From positions 195,733,939-195,797,938 of the forward strand of contig NC_071355.1 of the NCBI RefSeq assembly GCF_943734655.1: a stretch of 64,000 nucleotides of DNA. The letters are read 5' to 3'. Positions 13,161 to 23,413 of this stretch are shown here, piece after piece. A model generated the notes under the pieces. It ran no database searches. It saw nothing but the letters and a program-made list of their open reading frames with translations, and was not told the DNA's origin. Each line of letters begins with the position of its first letter. Position 1 is the stretch's first letter. The DNA comes from Sabethes cyaneus. Taxonomy: Eukaryota > Arthropoda > Insecta > Diptera > Culicidae. Position numbers and translations under genes: made by a program.

Positions 13161-13552
13161 TCCAGGCTTGGCATACACTTTTCGCTTTGATTTTGCTCTT
13201 TTGATTACTGCTCCTCAGTCAAGCAGAATTTGAAAAAGTGGTGTATGGGGCATTTGTAGAGCTAGTAATTATCTATAATATTGCTTAAGAAAGTGAAGTT
13301 TTATCTTTAGTATTTACGGTGCTGTAGGCCATCAATGCCGTTGGTAGCAAAAAGAGCGCTCTTTTTGCTACCAAGAGGGTAGCAGCCTTATAGCGCCATA
13401 AATACAAAATGCACAGTAATACTTACTTCAGCAATATTGTAGATAATAACAAATTCTACAAACTCCCCATACATCACTTTTTCAAATTTTGCTTGGCTGA
13501 GATGCAGTAATCAAAAGAGCAAAATCGAAGCAAAAAATGTATGCCAAGCCTG
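13161..13552. mobile_element. hAT-like fold-back MITE with perfect central palindrome
   Basis: The element starts CCAGGCTTGGCATACA and ends TGTATGCCAAGCCTG. The two halves are inverse copies of each other with modest divergence (for example TTTTGCTCTTTTGATTACTG in both arms). They meet at a perfect 34-bp palindrome, 13,341-13,374, whose half is TTGGTAGCAAAAAGAGC. The flanks CCGCAGTC and CCGCAGGC match at seven of eight bases, as an aged 8-bp target duplication would. An 8-bp duplication and CAG at the tip are typical of hAT elements; no transposase is present, so the superfamily is inferred. Confidence 0.75.
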
Positions 13553-13560
13553 CCGCAGGC

Positions 13561-14630
13561 TTGTGGGTCGTAACCCTAAACACTCGTCAGAGTTTAAAAG
13601 AACGTTATAGTTCAAGTAATACGAATGAATGTAATATCCAAAAATTCGAGGTCTTCGATTTTCCCAGAAAATTTCAATGGAAACTTTCCGATTTTCTCGG
13701 ACATCGTTTAATGTAAAAATTCATGACTCTTGAACCAACTATCTCAGAACAATTTTTTTGTATGAGAATGTATTGGAATTTTCTGAGCAATCGAAGAAAA
13801 ACATTATCTTGAAAAAGTTTCCCACAAAATTGAAAACTTAATTATGTCACATATATTTTTACAAAATATTTTTTTTTCATTTATCGATAGGTATCTAATC
13901 TTTCAATGACAGATTTTTTACATTACTAGTTAGAGGAGTAGCTAGTCCTCTGTGAAACAGTTGTTTCTAATTCTGCTTTGCCAAAAACTCCGTTTTATTA
14001 CAGATAAAAACAAAACACCATGCGACTCCATTGCATTCATGTAACTACATATATTTATTTTAAAAAATACGTCTCAACAACAAAACATCTCTGCATTTCG
14101 GAATTGAAACTTCGGCTTTCCAAAAAAAATACATAATATGGGGATCTCTGATCTTCAAACTATGAAAACACAGAAAAATGAGCATATGAACATTTTGATG
14201 TTTTACTTTTGTTGTATAACTAAGGTCTAGGAATTGGTTGAAAAACATTAAATTGATTTGAGGCACATATACCAATCGATAGGGTTCGAAGACCTGAGCA
14301 ATGTCTATGTGTATGTGTGTGACGCTTCTTTTCCATCACCTGTTATCACCGTAAATTACGGAATCGATTCGTCCGCTATTACTTTTGTTTTACGCGTGTT
14401 CTGCATGTTTCGGCTCCCCATCAAAAGGTAAAAAGAAAAACCACATCCCGCTGCGTACGGACGTAAGATAAATCAGGCTGTCAAAGAATGCAAGTGGTCG
14501 AGTTATTCAGAATCTGCACCGAAAAATTCTTCCTGATTCCTAATTCTATATAGATCTTCAAACTCTCGAGCCTCAACTTCTCACAATCACTGCTATAATT
14601 TGCTGCTATTTATTCTTTCCGCTTTACGCC
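13561..14630. other. No gene recognised
   Basis: AT-rich DNA with only short frames. Nothing here supports a gene, RNA or repeat. Confidence 0.4.
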
Positions 14631-14634
14631 TGCA

Positions 14635-17345
14635 TCTTCTTCATCTTTTACCAGCCCAGAGCCGGGGTGGCTCTTGCCGTATCAAGAACTCCTCTCCATT
14701 GCACTCGGTCCTGAGCTACCCGTCGCCAATTCGTTGCCCGTCTCGACACACACAATTCGGCTTTAACCTGGTCGAGCCATCTAACATGTTGGGTCCCCCT
14801 ATTCCTGGTGCCGGTGGGGTTCTTGAAGAGAACGCATTTTACTGCACAGCCGTCCGGCATCCTTGTGGCCAGCTAACCGTAGTCTTTCGCCAACTTTCAC
14901 CAGGTGTACGATGGGAATCTCTCTAAGCAGTGCCTGCAACTCGTGGTTCATACGCCTACGCCACTGTACGCTATCCGTTTGTACTCCGCCAAAAATAGTC
15001 CTTACCTTTCACACCTTTCGTTCACGTATGTCTTCCGTAAGCAAAGTTACTGTCTCAATTGCGTAGATGACTACCGGTCTGACTAGCGTTTTGTACATCG
15101 ACAGCTTTGTGCGGTGGCGTATGCTCCGTGATCGAAGCGCCTTGCGGAGGGAAAAGTAGATTCGACTTCCAGCTTGCATGCGTCGCTGAATCTCCTTACT
15201 AGTATTATTGTCGGCGGTGGCCAAATATCCCAAATATACGAATTTATCAACTACTTTCAGTTCTAAGCCGACAATATTCACTGTCCGTTGGAGGCAAACG
15301 TTGCTTTCTCTGGAGCCTCTTCCTACCATATATTTGGTTTTCGACGTATTGATTTGTAACCCTGTCCTCCTATCCTCCGTTTTTAGTCTGCCGTAGATTG
15401 CCTCCGCCGCCGTCCCAAGCTTTCTAATAATGATGTCGAGGTTGTCCGCAAAGGCTAGGAGTTGGCTACTCTTGCTGAAGACCGTACCTCTCGTTTCGAT
15501 GCCTGCTCGCCGCATCACACTTTCAATAGCGATATTTAATACAAACATGCAGGACATCCATCCGCTTGCTACAACCCTCTGCGCGACGCAAAAGGACTCG
15601 AGAGTGTCCCCGAAACGCGCACGTAGCACATCACTCGCTCCAGGGTAGCAGAGATCAGCAACGTCGGTTTGTCCGGTATACCAAATTCGTGCATTATCTG
15701 CCATAGCAAGGGCATCATATTTTCGTAGATTTCAGAGGATAGGAGCATAGGATACAGTTGAACGCGAACAACTGTACCCTGTGCTACTCTGAAATCTACG
15801 AAAATATGATGCCCTCGTTGTACTCTCCACATTTCTAGAAGACTTGTCGGAGAGTAAAAATTTGATCCGTAGTAGCACGGGCCTCCATAAAGCCAGCGTG
15901 ATACTGCCCTACGATTTCCCTTGCTATTAAGGATAAACGACGCAACAAAATGTGAGAGAGCACCTTGTAGGCAGCGTTGACCAGCGTAATACTGTCGTTT
16001 GTAGGCACTCCTAGGTTAACTTCCGTTGCGTCTCCTTTTGCTATATCGCCGTTGAGGTGTTCATCGAAGAACTGCCTCCACTTGTCGACCACCTCACGCT
16101 CGTTTGTCATTAGGTTCCCGGCCTCGTCCCTGCACATGCCAGGTTTAGGTGTGTAGCCCTTACGAGTTTGGTTCCCGTTCTCATAAAACTTGCGCGTTTT
16201 GCGTAGTTGTTCCAGCTCCTCACGATCTCTGTCCTCTTTCTGGCGCTTTTTCCTCACCAGGATCGTGGTCAACTCATTCCGCGCTCTTCGATACGTGACC
16301 AAATTCTCTCTCGTGGATATGCTTAGACAGTTTTTCCAAGCTCTTTTTTCCTCTCTATCGGTTGTTAGCATTCCCTGTCAAACCAATCATTTCGTACGCT
16401 CAAGGTTTCCTCACCTACTACTGCGGTTGCGGCTTCGTTTACGGTGTATCATACTCCACCCGTTTTCGAAGGTCGAAGCATCTTGCTCCACAGAGACAGA
16501 GGCAAGCAGAGCTTCATCCGGTACGCGCGCGTGATTTTTGACAATTCACGGGTTGTCTAATTGCCGAATGTTTAACCGAGGAGGGCGGTTTTGCCGCAAG
16601 GTATAAACCATCGATAGTTTTGAGCGCACATGTGCTGCTACTAGGTAATGCGTCAAATCGATATCCGCACCCGGTAGGAAGCGTACGTTGGTGATGTTCG
16701 AGAAAACCTGGCCCCCAATAAGAATATGATCGATTTGGTTCGATGTTTGCTGGTCAGGTGATCTCCAAGTGACTTTGTGGGTATCTTTATGGGGAAAGAC
16801 AGCACTTCTGATCACCAAGCCTCGGGAAGCTGCAAAGTTGATGCATCGCTGGCCGTTATCGTTCGCGTCGGTGTGCAGGCTATGGGGCCCGATCACCGGT
16901 CTATACATTGCTTCTCTGCCGACCTGGGCGTTCATATCACCGAAGACGATCTTGGTGTCCCGTGGTGAGCAGCTGTAGTACGTTACTTCCCGCTGTGCAT
17001 AGAACACTTCCTTCTGGACGTCGAGTCTACCTTCGTGTGGACAATGCACGTTTATGATGGTGTAGTTGATTTCATTGGTCGCTTTCTAGTCCATCAGGCG
17101 ATCCTGCATTTTGCCCAACACTACGAAGCTCGTGCGAAGGTCGCTCCATCGCTCTGGAATAATTGGGCCTTACCGCCACGGATCCTCCACACCTTCTCAC
17201 CTTTGCGACAGATCTCGTGCAGTGCCACAATGCCAAACTTTCAGGGTTCTAATTGATCGAGCAGCACCCTGTCACCAGTAACGAAATTTAGCGATCTACA
17301 GTTCCAGGTACCAAGTCTCAATTCCATGTCCATATCCATCGCCTT
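14635..17345 (-). pseudogene. RTE-like non-LTR retrotransposon, near full length but broken
   Basis: On the minus strand the order is endonuclease, polymerase, 3' tail. The endonuclease begins near 17,345 (LRLGTWNCRSL) and continues at 17,049-16,546 with KIVFGDMNAQVGRE and the catalytic region NQIDHILIGG. The polymerase pieces follow: a linker at 16,371-15,835 with FYENGNQTRKGY and AAYKVLSHILLRRLSLIA, then HHIFVDF, and LLAFADNLDIIIR at about 15,480-15,430, where the usual F/YADD is changed to FADN. The C-terminal FVYLGYLATADNNTSKEIQR lies near 15,250-15,190, and the 3' end (WRRVAQDRVQWRGV) near 14,710. Stops, frame changes, the Asp-to-Asn change and a hairpin insertion at 15,709-15,814 make it inactive. 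RTE-like membership is inferred. It is related to the remnants at 2.05 and 19.4 kb. Confidence 0.88.
15709..15814. repeat. Hairpin within the reverse-transcriptase frame
   Basis: Positions 15,709-15,736 (GGGCATCATATTTTCGTAGA and eight more bases) recur inverted at 15,787-15,814. The sequence between is itself largely palindromic (ATACAGTTG facing CAACTGTA), so almost the whole 106 bp folds back. The right arm encodes the normal HHIFVDF of the polymerase on the minus strand; the left arm is its inverse copy and replaces the residues that should follow. Confidence 0.85.
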
Positions 17346-18384
17346 TGTCCATGCCGAATGTTCAGAGTAGAATTTTCCTGACTCATTTTAGTGTTTTGCA
17401 TTTAGATAGGTTATGGGGCTGCCATCTTACAGTGTCGAAACAGCAATGTGCCTCCTTCGTTCGGAAACTAATCAAACCTGGAAGAAACACTGATTCAGAA
17501 AACAAAGGGGTGCTAAATTGGGTTTCTGATAACGGCGCCATAATGTCACGCTGCGGCTGTGCGCTGTGAGTAAGTATTAAGTATTGAAATTTCTTGATAA
17601 TTATTCAAGCAGCTATACAATATACCTACTCTGAATAAATACGAATTATATTATTTATGAAACAAAACATTCATTTTGGGTGCAGGGAGAGTGATTACCG
17701 ATTGAGTATCCGAAATAGCTTTATGTCTAAGATAAATACCTGTTCAGTATGAATAAATTTCCACAAAAGGAAAAAAATGTTCTCAAAATAAGTTTTTCAT
17801 AGCATATTTACTTATCGAACATTTGTTTCCCGATTTTTAACTGTATAGGAGCTAAATAATCATACAATCATTCAAATAAAACCTTTGTTCAGTTAACTCG
17901 ATTCATCAGGAACGCCATATTCCATTTGTTAGTTTTTATAGTATTTAGCGATGAAGTCACAAGTCTAACTTTTGAACTTTTTGTTGAGAATCATGCACAC
18001 ATGCATTATGCTTAATTAAGTAAATTAACAACGTGTTCAGTCAATATTTTTTTATTATATACAACATTTTATTCAAGGCCGGCGCTAGCAGATTTGTCGC
18101 TCCACGCAAATTCTCAAAATGGCGCCCCAGAACGAACGAAAAACAGCCCGCGTTGCTGTGTACCGACATTCTACTACCTACACACTCGCAAACGCACAAT
18201 CTCGTAGCGTATTTCTGCATAACCACTTATGTGGCAATCAACTCGTGAGCAGCCAGCTGCCCGTGAGGGCTAGCGGCACACTGGGATACAGATTTTGCAT
18301 TACTTTTTGTTTTCTTCTTCATCTTACGCTCTCGATTCTACAAGCGGGTGGGAGTGCGAGTCCTCGCGAGTGATCGGTATCGGT
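17346..18384. other. No gene recognised
   Basis: AT-rich filler with short frames. The moderately GC-rich part after 18,080 leads into the inverted-repeat block at 18,385. Confidence 0.4.
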
Positions 18385-19013
18385 AACGACTTTTGCGAGT
18401 GTGTATTTAGCTAACAGCCACGGTCGTCACCAGGGCCTTTAATTATCACCGAATTTCAAACAAAACAGAAAATCTTTTATCTTAGCATACATTGTTTTTT
18501 ATGCCTCTGAGTTTCGTATGTACAACTGCACAGTGATTTTCATCGTAGTATACAAGTTCAATATATCGTGAAAATAGAACAGGAGAAAGTGATTTTCAAA
18601 TCCACAAGGTGATATTCACTTCAGGAAAAAAACAATTTTAAATGCAGTAAATGAAAAGAAAAATCTTATGTCCAACAGCTGAACGCAATAGATGCTAAAT
18701 AACAACATAATTTTTTTTTATTGATTTTCACTGCTCAAACGTGAATATCAGTTTGTTACAATATCACAGGGCGCTGATATTGTATATTCTCGTGCATGAA
18801 GTTCATGCTTGCTGCATTTAGTTATTATGTACGTTTGATCAAAGCAAGCAGATTTTCAATGCAAGGTAGACTGATAATCCAGAAGTTTGAACGCTATGCT
18901 GATGAATATTAACAGCACTGGTCGTCACTCTCGCACATTATTACAGCCTGAGCAATAATGTGCGAGAGTGACGACCGTGGCTGTTAGCTAAATACACACT
19001 CGCAAAAGTCGTT
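18385..19013. repeat. Element bounded by exact 46-bp inverted repeats
   Basis: Positions 18,385-18,430 (AACGACTTTTGCGAGTGTGT and 26 more bases) recur exactly inverted at 18,968-19,013. The roughly 540 bp between them is AT-rich and non-coding. Just inside the right arm is a second hairpin (18,920-18,976). This may be a fold-back element, or the product of an inversion or template switch inside one repeat. Confidence 0.8.
18920..18976. repeat. Perfect 23-bp hairpin overlapping the right inverted repeat
   Basis: GGTCGTCACTCTCGCACATT plus three bases (18,920-18,942) is exactly inverted at 18,954-18,976 with an 11-base spacer. Its right arm overlaps the 46-bp inverted repeat. Confidence 0.88.
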
Positions 19014-19360
19014 GCAGTGCATGAATAAACAAGCGCGGAAATTCGAGAGTGTTCATTAGAACGAGTACGCGTGTGTGAGACAATTAGCCCAGACAAGTGC
19101 GGACTTCGTAACACTGGTCACAGTCAACCGCCATTTCTTTTAAATAATTGTCGGTTTCTTGAAACCCATTATTAGAATGATAAACCTTCAAAAACGAAAA
19201 ACTTCGGTTCATATTTCCTGTTACTTCAGAAACTTCGGCCTCATACCTTGCTACTGCATCGAAGATGAATCTGCTGATTGCGGATTCTGAAGAGATTCGA
19301 AAATCTCTCCCGGAAAATCAATGCCACTTTACCACCACGTTTATCTCAGTGTATTGACTG

Positions 19361-19745
19361 TTGTGTTTTGTTGCGAATAGATTTTCATCAGGAGGAGGTG
19401 GAGCGCAAATGGAAAGCGAAGAATGGTGTATGAAACATGCACTGCAGGCACTACTTGGAATGATTCTCAAAATACACTTGTCGAAAGTTGGGAGAGTACA
19501 ATGGGTCGGTCACGTCGCAAGAATACTGGATGACCGTGCAGTGAATCTATTCTCTTCTAGACCTTCATCGGCATTAAGGGCCTCATACACGTACCCGTAG
19601 AGAAACCTAACTTACTAGATGGCTCGACCAGGTTGAAGCCAATTTGCTTGTCTCGAGATGCTCAATGAATTGGGGGCAAATAGCCCAGGACCCAATACAG
19701 CGAAGAGTAACTCTAGATACACCACTTGCCATCCCGGCTTTATGC
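19361..19745 (+). pseudogene. 3' end of an RTE-like retroposon
   Basis: In pieces, the translation reads VGRVQWVGHVARILDDRAVN, then (frame shifted) RWLDQVEAN and MNWGQIAQDPIQRR, the conserved C-terminal end of the same retroposon group found at 14.6 and 4.1 kb. It is a short, 5'-truncated, frameshifted copy ending near TTTATGCTGCTAAAGAAGAG. Confidence 0.75.
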
Positions 19746-20028
19746 TGCTAAAGAAGAGGAAAGAAAGTTTTATATTAACCACTTATTTATTTAATGCTAC
19801 AGTTTTTTTAATGTAGGCGAAGTGGCTCTCCCAGCAGCTGCTTGTTCTGCTTAAGGGAAGCGCCGGCCCTGATTTTATTCCATCAGTTCATTCAATTTTT
19901 CAATCCTCATTCACATTATGTCGAATTTGTTTATTCAATCCGGGTTGAAACTGGCTGAATTTTACCTGTCAGATAGGAGCAAATGAACACAAAAAGTTCA
20001 TCCAGTTCCAATCCGGATTGAATACACT

Positions 20029-20219
20029 CAAGTACTTTTTTTACACGGCTTGGTTTTTCGATTATTAGGAACGGGGTAACTTAGGGACCATTCATTTATT
20101 TCTCAATACATATACAATACAATAGCGGCCCGATATCTGTCATGTAGTTTGTAAATTATCATTAAGTTGCACCGTTCTTGAGTAATTGAAAAAAACAAAC
20201 CGTGTAAAAAAAGACTTCA
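20029..20219. mobile_element. MITE with TTTTTTTACACGG ends
   Basis: The left end CAAGTACTTTTTTTACACGG and the right end CCGTGTAAAAAAAGACTTCA are inverse of each other with one indel/mismatch region, and the similarity extends inward (TTGGTTTTTCGATTA facing TAATTGAAAAAAACAA). Length is about 190 bp with no coding capacity. It lies just outside element A copy 2. Confidence 0.65.
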
Positions 20220-20252
20220 GTGTAAACAAATTCGACAATAGAAAAGAACGCT

Positions 20253-21837
20253 CAGGGTAAATTGCCAATTGTTGCACAGCACTCGTCTACAGCAATTTGA
20301 TGATTTTGAACAAATAAAAAAAGGATTTTGTTTTGGCAAAACCGCTTACTATGCCGATAGACTAATATAAAATAGGTTCCCATCTACCAATATGGAATTC
20401 CTTACAAAAACTGTGTAAAATACGTCTTTTGCATATCAACTCTGTACCCAATTATTGCATTATTATAACCTTCAAATCTTATTATTAGCTCCCACCTGGC
20501 GCCTCCACACAGATCTAAGTCAAATGATGACGGTCGATGGCCTTACCCGGAAATACTTCATGTACTTACTGAAGCAGCTAAGCTAGGAGGTGCGAACTAA
20601 AGTGCCTGTTCTCCAGGTGAGGGGCGGCTCACACAGCGTCTGTCTCGCAACGGGCGGCTGAATATGAAATGCTGTATCCTGCAAGCTATACCTAAGATGG
20701 CAGACCCATCAGCGGGATGTAGGTATCGCGACCCCGATGAGGTAGTATACCGAAAACTCAAATACCACGAACAACGAACAAAGCAATTCAGGACGGAACA
20801 ATCGGTATAGGACACGGCAAGGGACAAGGAAAGGGTTGCCCTTACTTACTAGTATTTCCCAACTCCCGGGACATTTATGAGGGCACGTAGAGTTCTTTGC
20901 GGTTCTCTGAACTAAATGTTGGACTAATATTCCTTTCCCATCCCCAACAGCTGCAAGGACGTGACCAGGACAGTGACCATGCTTTGGAGGCATTTGACTT
21001 TTGTTTTAAAGCATGAAATTAAACCCCAAATTTCATATTGCCGGTAACAAACACAAGTTTCTTGTTCTTTTGAACAAACCATTGTTGCCGGCACCAACTA
21101 CGAATTTATGCATCTGTTTATGCTATGCGATGCTATGCTATGCTACCTCGCGCTCAGTGGTTCAACAGCTTTTGTTTTGACTTTTTCTTATTATTATACA
21201 TTAGCATTACTGCCAAGTTGTTTTATTTGTTGGCAAAGCCACATACTTATACACACAGAGGTATAGGATTACCTTAGCATCCATTATGGACTTGGAAATC
21301 TCGCAATAAATGGTCAAAAACGGAAAAAATCGCGATATGGAAAACTACGGTTGATAAACAAAAAGCAACACCGCATCAGAGCTGTGAGCTGTCAAATGCG
21401 CGTTGCAAAAAAGAAAAACAGGTGTGCAATAACATCGAAAGGAGTATTGTACGTTGTTCCAATTATTGAATTTACGAATTTATCGCCAATTTGTGTTAAA
21501 AAGAAATTTTATTCACTTATTATGTTTCTATCAGTGCTACGGAACCCCTAGAGCAAATTTACTTACATCGAACGTTCGGTGAAAGCTTATTTTGTTAATC
21601 AACTTTCTTAATAATTTTGACACTAGAAATTCTTTTGGTCAAGGCGAAATTGGGACACACGTAAGAAAATTTATTATTATGCTTTAAAATTACGTTGATT
21701 TTCAGGAAAAAATCGTAACATTTGATGGATAATGAAATTGTATAGCTGATGTTGCTGTCAATTTACATGTAACATAATAAACCGTCGAGAAAAGGTACAT
21801 ACACTACGATGTGTTCAATAATTGGCAAATTACCCTG
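20253..21837. mobile_element. TIR element A, copy 2 (non-autonomous)
   Basis: The ends CAGGGTAAATTGCCAATT and AATTGGCAAATTACCCTG are an 18-bp terminal inverted repeat with one mismatch. The interior matches 1,185-2,048, except that positions 20,488 to about 21,162 are an insertion absent from copy 1. Without that insertion the element is about 0.9 kb and has no transposase. The flanks do not show a clear target duplication, so the superfamily is undecided. Confidence 0.8.
20488..21162. mobile_element. Insertion inside element A, probably a non-LTR fragment
   Basis: This segment interrupts element A between TCTTATTATTA and ACAGCTTTTG. It begins CTCCCACCTGGCGCCTCCAC and contains the AGCAGCTAAGCTAGGAGGTG and TATACCTAAGATGGCAGACC motifs. 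Its two ends resemble 4,530-5,170. It is GC-richer than its host and non-coding. I read it as the untranslated part of a non-LTR element; the boundaries are good to about 10 bp. Confidence 0.55.
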
Positions 21838-23018
21838 TAAGGTAAATAAAATATTCATTCAGCTTTAGTGCTCGACAATTGCACATAGCCAGGAATAATA
21901 ATATTCAAAACGATTAAATAAAATTGAATATCATAATGTTTGACAAAAGCATTTAAGAGCTTGTAGGTTCGAAATATATTCTCAAACGCAGCATTGTAGA
22001 GCAATAGTTTAGCAATTTTTTTAGCAATTCAGGGATTATTTTCTAGTCAACAATCATAATTTTTCTTTCTCCAAAGAGATATCAAAAACTAGCCGATTTG
22101 ACCTAATGCACAATATAAATTATAGTAATAGTATGCATTTTGCAAAATTCCATTCTCTTGTAAAATCCTTTACCTACATTTTTTTCTTCAAAAATCGTTT
22201 ACATTTTTCAACATTAATTTTTTACCGCAAAACATTGTATGATAGATAGAATTTCGCAACCAATGGACAATATTTTGAAAGTTGCCTGTATAATTTATCA
22301 GCTTCCTACCGAGATGAGCTGAGCGACTTCAACAGTCAAGTGACGAACTTTATTATTGATCATCCAATTTAGATACACTCTGTCCTCTTTAAAAGTGTAA
22401 CGTTACAACCAGTTTGAAGGAAAGCACACTCAGACTGTGTATATTACATTTAAAAAAGAAGTTCGGTTGACAGTTTGAGTGAAAAATAAACGCCTGTACT
22501 TTGACTTATACGCGCTGTGCCTGTATGCGCCGCTAACGAGCCGCATGTAGGTATTCGTTCAACCGCTGCAGCTGGAGCTTCCCAAGCACGTTTATTTTTA
22601 TTAGTTGAAAGGGTTAGTTTACAATATTATGCCTGCTTACTACTAGCTAACGATGCCACCAACTGGCAGGCTTTCGTGTTTCATTATCTTCCATGTTGCG
22701 TCTATCTGTGGCACGTGTGTGTTACGAATGCCGCCCGTGATGCCCGAAAATGTACTGCTAAATTTGCTTTTATATGTATTGTTTGCGGTCGCGAGATTGA
22801 TATCAAAGTTATACTTTTTTACGACGTTCAATATATTGTTCATCGCCGCTGCATTTGGCGCTTTATAGCTGTCATCAATTTTATAAAATTTGTTTTAGTC
22901 TGGTACGTTACTCTGACGAAATACTGAATCTATGTTGATTCGCAGTTTTATATATAAGCATACTAATCAGGGCATCAATGACTGGTGGTTATGTAGTGTT
23001 GAGTAAGGTACCAGTTGT
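21838..23018. other. No gene recognised; one 136-codon frame of doubtful meaning
   Basis: Only 22,517-22,927 is open for more than 100 codons. The product is rich in cysteine, tryptophan and hydrophobic residues with no family resemblance, and the complementary strand is also open, so I do not call it a gene. Confidence 0.4.
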
Positions 23019-23035
23019 AAATTACTGGCACATAA

Positions 23036-23239
23036 AAAAAGCCTAGGTGCTACATTCCGTTATCGAAACTTGACCTTCTGTTTTTATACAACTTCGCAGC
23101 AAGTTGTTAGAGTACAGGACAATTGCAGGGCTACTTGCTACGACCCTATTGACTCTAACAGCCTCTCCCTGTCGAGATTCGAACATACGACGACTGGCTT
23201 ATTAGGCCAGCGTCATATCTCGAAGCCAACTGGGAGGCC
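23036..23239 (-). mobile_element. Full-length tRNA-derived SINE with perfect target duplication
   Basis: On the minus strand the element starts GGCCTCCCAGTTGGCTTCGA, a tRNA-like 5' end with A box. It contains an anticodon-like arm CTGGC-CTAATAA-GCCAG and a B-box-like GTTCGAATC, and ends after CACCTAGGC in a short T run. It is flanked by exact 17-bp direct repeats AAATTACTGGCACATAA at 23,019-23,035 and 23,240-23,256. Transcription by RNA polymerase III and mobilisation by a LINE enzyme follow from knowledge of SINEs. Family members occur at 2,717 and 59,282. Confidence 0.9.
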
Positions 23240-23413
23240 AAATTACTGGCACATAATGTAATAAAATTAGAATGAGATTTTTCAAGACATTTAAAGTTCA
23301 TGTGTAATTGTGTCAAAGGATTATAAAACCGATAAAACATTTTTTAATATAGAAAATATTACCTCTCCTTACCAGGGATGGCATGCACAATTTGATTAAA
23401 GTTTTTGGAGCGT

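Noticed and set aside
15709..15814. Bacterial-type terminator or CRISPR-like repeat
   Set aside because: The genome is eukaryotic; the hairpin is explained by an inverted duplication within a retroposon. No CRISPR array exists anywhere in the window.
22517..22927. 136-codon plus-strand frame
   Set aside because: Unusual composition, overlapping frames on both strands and no recognisable domain or gene context.
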